Shown in pieces: positions 51,895-61,999 of a DNA stretch of 64,000 nt. A model generated the notes under the pieces. The model saw nothing but the letters and a program-made list of their open reading frames with translations, did no database searches and was not told the DNA's origin. The first letter of the stretch is position 1, and every line of letters starts with the position of its first letter. This DNA is from Chrysomallon squamiferum (lineage: Eukaryota; Mollusca; Gastropoda; Neomphalida; Peltospiridae): the NCBI GenBank assembly GCA_012295275.1, contig CM022666.1, forward strand, positions 3,822,887 through 3,886,886, in the 5' to 3' direction. The translations under genes were made by a program, and so were the position numbers.

Positions 51895-52619
51895 CAGTAT
51901 ACCCTCACCTGTTCGCGGTTCCCCATTCGCGGCCCCGCATATTCGCGGGTTAGGCTCTTAACCCTATCGCATCGTATGCTGGTATACCAGGCGAGCGTCA
52001 TAACGTCATAAAAACAAATGCTCGGTAAACCGCACAAACAATATCAAATTTTTTCAATTATTATTGCAATACAGTACGTATTTTTTTATAAATGCATACA
52101 CTGTATGTACAGTGCATATTTTTTGTGACCGTGTATTAATAATGTTTTTAATTGCATATTATTACTGAATTGTATTATTATTACCTGAACTGTGCGTACT
52201 GTATTTATCTGTCTGTTTGCCTTTAAATTTGTTCCACTTTCTGTCAATTCTAATACATATGTTGTACGCATAGAAAATGACTTTACGGTACAGTAATACT
52301 GTATGGGTAACTATGCTATGCGGTGTTACTGTCCTCCTGTACTTACGTTTCTTTCTGATTAAAATATTGTTTCAGTACAAAATTAAAATGCGTTTACATT
52401 ATCATTACTACATTAGTGAAATACATAACTGCATGCAATATTACTACATTATTACTGTATTAATGAGTAAGAGTGTCTTTAGAAAGTGTTTGGGAAGCAT
52501 TTAGTACCGTATATAATCTCATAATAGACGTTTTAAAACTGCATCCAATATTCGCGGTTTTTCGCTATTCGCGGGGGGGGGTAAAGAACGTAACCCCCGC
52601 GAATAGCGAGGGAATACTG
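51895..52619. mobile_element. Pogo/Tigger-like MITE, 725 bp, TA target duplication
   Basis: Starts CAGTATACCCTCACC and ends, on the other strand, CAGTATTCCCTCGCTATTCG, with TA on both sides. Both ends carry TTCGCGG motifs. The right end has a perfect 15-bp hairpin: CGCTATTCGCGGGGG at 52563-52577 pairs with 52594-52608. The interior has no transposase-like frame, so it is non-autonomous. The CAGTA(T)ACCCTC end and TA duplication are typical of pogo/Tigger families. Confidence 0.8.
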
Positions 52620-52683
52620 TATATGTCTGTTGATTCTCCATTGTTTATCAAAGATCACGTCACAGAAATTAGGCGATCTTTCG

Positions 52684-52714
<31 letters not shown>
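52684..52714. repeat. (GT)n microsatellite
   Basis: About 30 nt of GT just outside the MITE. Confidence 0.85.
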
Positions 52715-52718
<4 letters not shown>

Positions 52719-52966
52719 CATTCAGGGTTGTTTCCGTTCACTTTTTCATTCATTCATTCAATATTTATTATTATTAATTTAGTACTTTGTAATTTTTAAA
52801 TTAAGCATGCATATTACGTTTATTTGCTCGATCTTCAAGTAATAATTTTATATCCTTTTATGTCGCTGTTTCTTTCTTTTTTTAATTTTAGGTAATCTAA
52901 TTTTAATTCAAAATGATAAAAATTTGTTCTCAAAATAATAACAGTTTCGTAAAATTAACGAACAGT

Positions 52967-53067
52967 CCGGAAGTACACGTTGCGAAGCAGTTCATGACGT
53001 CATTAATCGAAGCTTAGAAATATGTATTATGCTGCAAGTTTATTAGCGTTATTTAACTTACAAAAAG
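52967..53067 (+). promoter_or_regulatory. ETS/CRE promoter and possible first exon
   Basis: CCGGAAGT at 52967-52974 (ETS) and palindromic TGACGTCA at 52995-53002 (CRE) precede an ATG at 53022. That ATG opens 15 codons (MYYAASLLALFNLQ, signal-like) and ends in a good donor, CAAAAAG/GTATGG, at 53067 in phase 1. The phase fits the acid-rich gene's exon at 54934. It also fits an acceptor at about 53381 leading to an open frame to 53649 (LMEQYIIIFVKPPAKFMTLE), which I do not recognise. Which exon is used cannot be decided from sequence. Confidence 0.5.
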
Positions 53068-53949
53068 GTATGGGTTTTTTTGTTTGATTTTCTTCTTCAT
53101 TTCACTCTCTTTTTTATTATGTTCGTAACAGGTGTACAATTTGAAAGTGATAATTTATTTGATCATACTTTGTTTAAATCTGATTGAAGACGTATAGACT
53201 ATAACTCTTATAATCTTATAATCTTATAGACTATAATCGCTTATAAATTAAATTTAATAATTATATTCGATACCTGCGAAGTTTGGTCAGCATTAAATTA
53301 AATAAACTACAAATATATTCTTGATAATATTATATCCGACAAATTATATCCGAATTATATAGTATTTTCTTATATTACAGCAGAAACTTTAATGGAACAG
53401 TATATAATTATATTTGTTAAACCACCCGCTAAATTTATGACACTGGAATATAAATTTCACCTCAATAAATTGAATAATATTTACGATAACCTAAATAAAT
53501 TTTGGAAGTATTTCAGTCAGCATAGGGATATCAAAATATTGAGAGTTAGAAATAAAATGGAAATTAATTTATTCATTTTATTATTACTAAATAGTCCTTT
53601 TCCTTTCTTTCTTTTCCCGAAATGTGAAGATTTACTGCATATTAGTTAAATGAAGATTTACTGCATTCTGGGGTTTTTCATTCTTCTGATGAAGATGTGC
53701 TTTTGTGCACCAGTCAGAAAGGTATAAATAAATGAACTAAACATTACAGTTACATATACACTCACATGTAAATAAATACAAACATACTCACATTTGTACA
53801 TAAGTAACACATATACACACATATACATACACACAAACATAGCTATCAAATATATGGTACAGCCATACAGATACAAAATGGAACCTCACACACATTAAAT
53901 AATGGTGATGATGGTGATGATAATTACAAAACTTTATTCATAGATAAAT

Positions 53950-55720
53950 ATGGAAGAAAAGCACACAGATATTTCCACAAAGAAAAAAAAAATGGATTAC
54001 ATAAAGGAAAATATCTTTCTACATAAACTGTTCAGACCAGTCCAGGATTATGATACTGGTGTACTGCCACAAATTGAAAAAATAGGTAAACATGTTCATG
54101 TTCATATATTGAGTCACCTTCTTTGTTTTCCCGTTCAAACCATTAATTGTCATATATATTTTTCTCATCATTTCTAAATGCATTTAAAAAACTCTTGTGT
54201 TGTTAGTGAGTCTGCCAAGTGTGATGAAATCATTTTTTTTTCTCATCATTGTATAATAACCCATTGTTTGAGCTGCCAATAAATATTTATTAATTTGTCA
54301 ATTAATTCTTTTGTGTCTGTGTGTGTAATCTGGCTTTTTTTTTTTGTTCTTTACCGACATTGACACATACATGTATATCAGTACATTCACACAATGCATA
54401 TAAAACATTTTAGCACTTTTTAATAAGTGATATTTGATCATGGGATTTCACTTTGCATGTGACTGAAATATATAACAAATATACATATTCTGAAAGGTGA
54501 ACAAAATGGCACATATGTGGCTGAATAAATAAATATATGTACAAATATCTATATACTTTTTTTTTTTTTTTTTAAAGTGCTGTGAACTTTCTTTCCAACA
54601 AAATACATTTTTTTCTTCTACTATAAAAGTTTGTTCTCACTGATGTTTAAGTCTGCTTCCTGTGTTCCATTGTTTCAGAGTTCCTTCAACAATTTAAATA
54701 TCACAAATAATTAACCAACTAATGAAAAACTGAGAATAAAACAAAGACTGTTATCTGCAAATTGAAAATAAAACTCTAAGTTTATTTAGAGAAACGTATT
54801 TACATAATACTGTTCAACTGAGACACAATAGAATATTTACACTAAATAGGAGACAAACTGTAGCATTTGACTTAACATGAAAACCAGCAGTTTCTTACAC
54901 TGTAGTGTTTCTGTTTGAATTTATTTATTGTAGAAGACAAGACAACAAAAAAGCCTGATATTAGACATAAAGGATACGGTGTCAAAGAAAACAGATCTGT
55001 AACTGAACAGAAAGCATGGGATGCTGTAAATGGAAAATCGCCCAGGGAAGCAAATACATCAGAAGCCAAGCACATTAAACTTCCCAGGAGGAAGCGTAAT
55101 CTCAACCTCGATCTGGATTTAGATTTCAATTTTAAAAGCCCTTTCCTCATGCCTCTTGATTCTTTCAGTGAAAATAATAACTCATTCTTCAAACATCATG
55201 ATGATGATGCTGCTGAAACTGCTGGTGGTGGTCTCAATCCTATCACAGACATCTTGAGGGACATTCCCAAACCTTCCATGTCTTCAGACGATGCTGGCAC
55301 TGGAGGAAGTTTCAGCAATCTCCATAGTTCTGTATCGCCTGGTGGGTTTAACCCCAGTGATGCCTCTAACCAACATGTCATCCAGATCTTGCCAGCAGAT
55401 TGGCGTGGAGGAGCCGCAAACCAGAAGCACATAACCATTCACCACGAGAATGACGGGGAAGCTCAGACCCACCACGTTGTGCTGGTCACTTCAAATCAAA
55501 ACGAGATTCAGCAGTTTGATGATGATCTGGATGACAGCCAGAAGAAACTGGACGAAACGGAGAATGAGCTGAAAAGGATGCTGTCGGACATAGTGAGACA
55601 GATACCAGACGATAATGAAAATTCTCATTTTGGCGATCGTGTTCTTAATTTTAATTTTGGTGATGTTCTTGGTGATCGTGATAATGTGCACAGAGAACAC
55701 AATGATGAATTTAGTCATCC

Positions 55721-55777
<57 letters not shown>

Positions 55778-56397
55778 TGGTGATCATGATGACGATAATC
55801 CTGATAATGCTGATGGTCTTGATGATGATAATGATGATTATGACGATGATGATCTAGATACATATGATGCTGTGTTATCAAAAATGAAAATGGGTGGTGA
55901 GAAAATGACAGTAAGGGAGATGATGAACCTGTTGGATAGTATGTAGCCATTTTGTATTTCATAAAATTTCCTCATATTTTTATATTGAAAAGTTACTGCC
56001 AGTATCTGTGATGTATTTCATGATACATAATTATTGCATGAAGGTAAATACCACTGACAGGTTTTAGGCTACTTTTAAAATCAGAAGATACTTATTTATG
56101 AAACAAAATATTATCAGACACACACACACACACACACACATACATGTATATGAATATTCCCTAGTTGTTGAAATTATTTTTACTATTATCAGTGTTATTA
56201 ATTTATAATTTATTATTTGTCATAAGTATAATGAAAGAATAATATATACTTAAATATTTTATTTTATTATATTTTTTATAATATTATTTTTATTATATTA
56301 TTTTTCTCATTATTGTTATTATTGTCATTATTGTTATTATCATCATAATCATTATTATTGTCATTATTATTGTTATTATCATCATAATCATTGTTAT

Positions 56398-56430
<33 letters not shown>

Positions 56431-57158
56431 TAATGTTATTATTATTATCGTTCACAGGTATAATGAAGGAACATCCAACATCAAAGATGAAGATGGACAA
56501 AAATTTGGTTATGAAAGCTGAAGATGAAGAGATGTGGACAGCAGACACCCACCTGTTTGATGGGCTCCCACTGTTTGAAGACCTTGGAAGTGGCATCCAC
56601 GCACGGGAGAAAGCCCAAAGTAAAATCATCCACCCACTGAACATCCTCTCTGATATAGGAAACGAAGAAGAGAACGCTAAAAACAACGACGTTATGAACG
56701 ACCTTATTTTGTCGGTTGCCGCTCTTGAACATGTCTCGCCTCACCTCAGCCACTCAGGTGGTGCAGATAATGCAAATGTAAAGATATCTCAAGCATCGGC
56801 TGATGGAACTGAACAGAATATAGCGGATATTGCCACGCAGAAAGACAGAACAGCGGTTCACATCTCTCACCAGCATGGAAGTTCTCAATCCAGTGTCGAC
56901 TGGAGGACCAGGCTCTCAGAACTGACCAGCAACATAAACAAGGATGAAGAAGAAAAAGAAAAAAACAAAAACGAATTCACTATAGAAGTCGATGATTTTG
57001 ATTTTTCTAAAATCAATTTTGAAGGATTCGGGTTGGACGATGAAGTCAAGAAGGAGAAAAAAGAACTGGGATCAGAAATTACCAAAACGCTTGAAGACCT
57101 TGCTAAGCAGAAAGCTTGGGAAATGGCCCAGCAAAGGGAAATTCAGTCACCGTCCTGA
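53950..57158 (+). CDS. Asp-rich acidic protein of unknown function
   Basis: Three exons (53950-54085, 54934-55938, 56458-57158) join in phase to about 613 codons. I do not recognise the protein. In order it shows a Lys-rich start (KKKKMDYIKENIF), a dibasic furin-like LPRRKRN followed by alternating NLDLDLDFNF, a Gly/Ser/Pro-rich stretch, a heptad-like helix (SQKKLDETENELKRMLSDI), about 18 consecutive Asp from a (GAT)n run at 55721-55771, more Asp clusters, and a Glu/Lys-rich helical C-terminus. It is largely disordered and very acidic. Acidic low-complexity proteins of this kind can bind calcium or mineral, or act in the nucleus; nothing here decides. The first exon may instead be 53022-53067, so the N-terminus is uncertain. 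Confidence 0.7.
56260..56457. repeat. (ATT/GTT)n in last intron of the Asp-rich gene
   Basis: Nearly pure ATT, GTT and ATC triplets run up to the acceptor TCACAG at 56457. They give spurious poly-Leu and poly-Asn frames continuous with the exon. Confidence 0.85.
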
Positions 57159-58979
57159 GATAAAGGCAAAAGAGAAAAAGGTTTAAAGCAGAACGGTATT
57201 CACTATATACTAATTGATTCACCCATCTCTGAATTATGTATTAGCTGGGCTGTTTAAGAAATTGTGACAGATTTTAAGTCCAAGAGAAAACACAAAGGAA
57301 CTGCAGCATAAAGCATATAACAGGAACCAAGAATAAAGGGTTTTTTGGGGGGACAAAGTAACCAGAAAGAGCTGGCTCAAATAAATGAAAGATACGACAA
57401 CAAGGAGCAAGTAGTCAAGAATAAAGAGCTTATATTACCAAACAGTAGAATGAAAAAAGGAGTTTCTAAGACATAATAGCAGCAAAAAGATAAAATAAGC
57501 TTTTAAGACCAGGCAGTAGGCTAGAATAAAGAGCTTGTAGTACCTGACAGAAGCCAGAAATAAGATACAGCATAAGCCAAGATTAAAGAGCCTCAGAGAT
57601 TTGTCAGTAGATAAGAACAAAAGTTTTGTTGTAGCAACATGTAGCCAGAATTGAAGAGGTTCTAAGACATAAAAGTGGTCAAGATCAAGGAGTTTGTTTG
57701 AGGTAACAATAACCAGAAACAGCAACATGAGTGAAGGATAAGATGAAAAGGAGCAAGCAGTGACAGTCAGTGTTACCTGAGAAAATATGAACACTATAAA
57801 TAATGCCTTCACATGGACTTGGTTTTGAGCAAAGGTCTCAAAATGTAAACATTACTTAATTCAGAAAAACACTGGATTGAACTGTTGTTATTAAATAAAC
57901 ACTGACTTTGCATGGATGGAATGAACCATCATTAAAATTGGATAAAAAAATTTATAATTTAACGTGACATTTTATATTTTCAACCAAAAATGTAAGAAGT
58001 CAAAAAGTCAAAAATTGCATAAAATGTTTAAACTTTGTATTTGTGGTTTGTTTATGTTATTTATTTACTAGAGTAATAATAGATCTAGCATTTATTATTA
58101 TAAATATTGTTAAAACTATTATTTGCTATATATATTATTTACTAAAAGTCATAAAAATGCCTTGTTACTGGAGTTGATAATTTTTATACTGATGAACCAG
58201 CAAACCTTGGACAACTTATCCAGCTATTATAATTCTTGATTCTTCCCCAGCCAATGTACAGTATGATAGATGGAAACAAAGTTTGTATTTTCTACATGAG
58301 TATTTTAAATTGCAGTGAAATATAGGAAGTTTTTGCTCTTTAGAATCAATTTTTCAAAGAACAAAGGAATACGACAACAACAACAACTTCAATAAAATTT
58401 TATTTATTTGTTACACAGATTTTAAAATATCACAGATGATCTTATTTTTTTAATAAAACAGACCAGTAATTAATATTGAAAACAAAATCACAAAAAATAA
58501 TTTTGTTAAGGCCACAAATTTTATCAAAAAGACCGAAATAAAAGATGTTATGATATAAAGTGGTTTCATTAGACAAAATGAGCAAATTAAAAATTCAGGC
58601 AAATGAAACTTTTAAACACATGTTTCTAGATTCAGTTAATCTGTCAGAATACTGAAAATATTTTGCCTGTTTCATTGTCACAACAGTGATACAGTACGTT
58701 TATTAATAAAAGTTATATCATAATTATATCAATATACAAAGAACAGTGGTTTTAGCTTTCTCTATGATAAACAGCAGTAATAGTTTGTAATGTCAGATGA
58801 AAAAATATGGCGCATTTTCCTGTGTTAATACAAAGAACTTTAAAGAAATGTCCATTAGAAAAAGTTCCTCCAATTTAGAGTTTCTATTTTATGGTTTGCA
58901 ACAGATTCATTTTCTATGTAAGATCGTGAAGATTCTGGTATTTGCCTATTGTCTTTCCTGAGTTTTAGAAAATGAGATT
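57159..58979. other. 3' region of the Asp-rich gene and intergenic space
   Basis: About 57290-57730 is a degenerate tandem repeat of roughly 45-60 bp built on GCCAGAATAAAGAGCTT and CTAAGACA, probably in the 3' untranslated region. The remainder to 58979 is plain A+T-rich DNA. The genes on either side converge here. Confidence 0.55.
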
Positions 58980-60184
58980 CTATCCTTGCTTGCTTGTCGG
59001 TACCTCAAATTTTTCAATTGAGTCTAAAACTGAATTGAAGTTTGAAACTGAGTCATGATATAAAGTATTCTCAATAGAAGAAGCTACTGCATTTGCTAGT
59101 TCTATTTCTGCAAATTTCAAAATTCTTGCTTCTTCTGCTTTTATTGTCATTGCTGTGATTGTTGAAGTTACTGATGATGATGCTACAGCTGTTTCTTGCA
59201 ATTCTGGTGGATCATCTGATGCTGATGCTGCAGCTGTTTCTTGCAATTCTGGTGGATCATCTGATGCTGCTTTTGCAGATGCTGTTGCTTTTGCTGTTGA
59301 AGATGTGTCTGACAGTGACGTTCTTTGTGTGTGGTCAAAAGATTCAGAAGGATATTCAGATGAAGTAGGTCGGTTGTATTTCTTTGAACAAATCACTGAA
59401 TGATATGGCCAATCTTGTTTCTGACACATACTTGAGCAGTAGTATGTCTTAAAAAAAATTAAAAAATGGTTTTGATATCATTTGAAACATGCAGAGTGGT
59501 AAATTTATATAATAATTTCTGATGTAATTGTTTAGTTTCTTAAGATAATTTTAAAAAAAGAAACATATTCTACACTGATTTTTATAAAAAATTGAATATA
59601 TAAAAAAAAAGACTACACAAAAATAATACCATCATCTATCAACAAATTGGATTTATGTTGTCAATCCAATCATCAAAATGAGAATCTTTTATTTTTATTA
59701 ATTTAATTCAATTTTTTAAATAATATATGATGTAGATATACCATGCTAATAAAATGTAACCTATTTGTTAATCCGTTAGCAAAAACATAAGAACACAACA
59801 TGGATACAAGATATGTGCACACGCACACGCACACACACACACACACACACATTCACATAAATACATATATGTATGTGTGTGTGTGTGTCTGTCTGTCTGT
59901 CTGTCTGTGTGGTACATTACCTTTAAACATGCTGCACATTTCTTCAGCTTCAGTTTTCTCTCATTACAGTTTGGCACTAGGTAGCAACAGGCACAAAAAT
60001 ATTTCATGGCATTTTTTCTCTGATAACGGATAAACTCACAGTCTTCAGCATGTTTCGGCCAGTCCTTCTGCCAACATTGTTCAGAACAATATATGTTTGT
60101 AAAACATCTGCAGCAGACTTTGGTTTGTTTGACTTTTCGCTTGCAAGAACAGCATTTTTTCACATTGTTTGAAGCACTGTACAT
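58980..60184 (-). CDS. Protein with two MYND zinc fingers
   Basis: Two coding exons (59921-60184, 58980-59447) join in phase 0 to 243 codons plus stop. Finger 1 (about residues 11-49) has CCSCKRK, CCRC, IYCSEQCWQKDWPKHAEDC. Finger 2 (about 64-108) has CACC, CAAC and, across the splice junction, YYCSSMCQKQDWPYHSVIC. Both fit the MYND pattern of paired Cys followed by YCxxxCQxxDWxxHxxxC. MYND fingers bind proline-rich partners and recruit corepressors. The Ser/Ala-rich C-terminus holds two copies of ASDDPPELQETA and a helical end. An acceptor (TTTGGCAG) sits five bases before the ATG, so the 5' leader has an intron. No orthologue is recognised. Confidence 0.88.
59184..59273 (-). repeat. 45-bp in-frame duplication in the MYND gene
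   Basis: Two adjacent, almost identical 45-nt units encode ASDDPPELQETA with short Ala/Ser linkers. The near identity of the DNA indicates a recent slippage or duplication. The units are proline-containing. Confidence 0.9.
59820..59908. repeat. (CA)n-(TG)n-(CTGT)n cluster in MYND gene intron
   Basis: CA repeats, then TG and TCTG repeats, lie just past the first coding exon's donor. The Thr/His and Cys/Val frames here are spurious. Confidence 0.85.
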
Positions 60185-60348
60185 AATTCTGCCAAACAAA
60201 AGGAAAAAAAAATGAATCAATAGATTCATAAATGAAATAAACAGAGATGTATTCTTCTCATACAAACATGCATGAAAACACGTTTGTCTGTATAAAGAGA
60301 ATGAAAATTAATTCTTTTAAAAGAAGAAGAAAAAATCAAAAAGACCTA

Positions 60349-60651
<303 letters not shown>

Positions 60652-61589
60652 AGTGTGTGAATGTATCCATAATATATATAAAAGATATATACAATCTAGG
60701 ATTAATCTAGGACTTGAAACTGAATAATAAATTTAAGTGTTAAGCAGCAGTTAACACTGGACCACATAAGTCCATGTGTTATCCACAGTGATCTTCTTAC
60801 AAATGTAATTTGTTATTTATTTATCATGTACCGTGAATATTATTTTAGTTCTTATCGAATAAACTCAGTTCGATTCAACAATGAATTTTCAATACTATAG
60901 TTTCAACTTTCACTTTCTCATTTGTCAATTCAATAGTCAACGTACACTTTAATCGTTAATGTTATAATCTAAATCGATATTTTAAAAGATTCGGTACAAA
61001 ATTATGTATAATTATATTTTTTAATACCTCTCTGTTCGTATGATAAAAAACTATAATATTAAAAAATTTAACAAATAAGGAAGTATTCAAATTATCCAAA
61101 GCGGAAAATGGGAATTCCAGTGTCATCGGCGAATACCCGTGGCCAATATTATTTCCGGAACGAAATAAATGTACTGACAAGACAATATGTAGATTATGCA
61201 TTGTGAAATTAAGTTAGAAAGGTATTGCAGTTTGAGTGACATGCAGAGGTCTGATAATGCCCGGGGCCAACTCATTGATTATACAATATGCACCAAAGAC
61301 TCAAGTATAAGGCCTAGTACTGAGAAATATTATGAGAAAGGAAGCTATTTTTAAACATAAAATAAACACTTTATTCGATTTAAATATAAATCAACCAAAT
61401 TTATTAATTTCTTTTATCTGATTGGATGCCGTCCTCTCCGTTTTTTTTGGATGCCCGGGCACCGCCAATTCGGCCTCCCCTCTGCGAGCCACTGTGCAGT
61501 TATCTGCAATTGCTGAAAATAAATATATCATCAGCTATTAGTATTAAGGATATTGTGCTTATTATGTTTATGTGCATCATCATCACCAT

Positions 61590-61634
<45 letters not shown>

Positions 61635-61675
61635 AAGTAGTAGTAGTAGTAGCAGCAGTAGTAGACGTAGTAGTA
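61590..61675. repeat. (AGT)n microsatellite
   Basis: About 28 units of AGT/AGC, giving spurious poly-Ser and poly-Leu frames. It differs from the ATT repeats that dominate the window. Confidence 0.9.
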
Positions 61676-61982
61676 GTATGTGTTTATGTTTATATAAAAC
61701 GTATTTCCTAATTAGAGTTTTAGTTCGCATTTTATATTAAATAACTCTTTTGGAAATGAAAAATACTAAAATGGTAGCTAAAGACATATTCAAAAATCTT
61801 ATTCTCATTCGTAAAATATAAATTTAGATTATTAATTTTGAAATATTTGAAATAATAAAATTTATCCATTATATTTGTATATTTAACAATTTTTTTCTGT
61901 GAAAGGTTAGAAATATTTGTTAAAAAAAATTATAAATGCGAATAAATGCTCGCTAGTTTTGTAGTATATTGTTTATTTGCAA

Positions 61983-61999
61983 TCCAACATGGCAGCCAT
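61983..61999 (+). promoter_or_regulatory. TISU/YY1-like initiator at FIS1 start codon
   Basis: CCAACATGGCAGCC around the ATG differs by one base from the TISU element (SAASATGGCGGC), which directs both transcription and translation initiation with very short 5' leaders. It is frequent in genes for mitochondrial proteins. This is a sequence match only; leader length is unknown. Confidence 0.45.

Noticed and set aside
52277-52504. 75-codon frame inside the MITE
   Set aside because: Hydrophobic low-information frame without transposase motifs, in a non-autonomous element.
53392-53649. 85-codon frame LMEQYIIIFVKPPAKF... as a stand-alone gene
   Set aside because: An acceptor precedes it and it could follow the 53022 exon, but there is no recognisable family and A+T-rich DNA gives such frames by chance. 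Kept only as a possibility in the promoter/first-exon entry.
55491-55962. Open frames of poly-Met, poly-Ile and poly-His over the (GAT)n region
   Set aside because: They are other-frame readings of the coding (GAT)n tract. Only the poly-Asp frame links to non-repetitive exon sequence on both sides.
56276-56457. Poly-Leu N-terminal extension continuous with the last exon of the Asp-rich gene
   Set aside because: It is intronic (ATT)n before a proper acceptor. The spliced frame from 55938 fits exactly.
57435-57812. 125-codon minus-strand open frame beginning with a signal-like stretch
   Set aside because: It lies entirely over the degenerate tandem repeat downstream of the Asp-rich gene. Its Leu/Phe richness follows from A-rich sequence on the other strand, and it shows no conserved motif or splice context.
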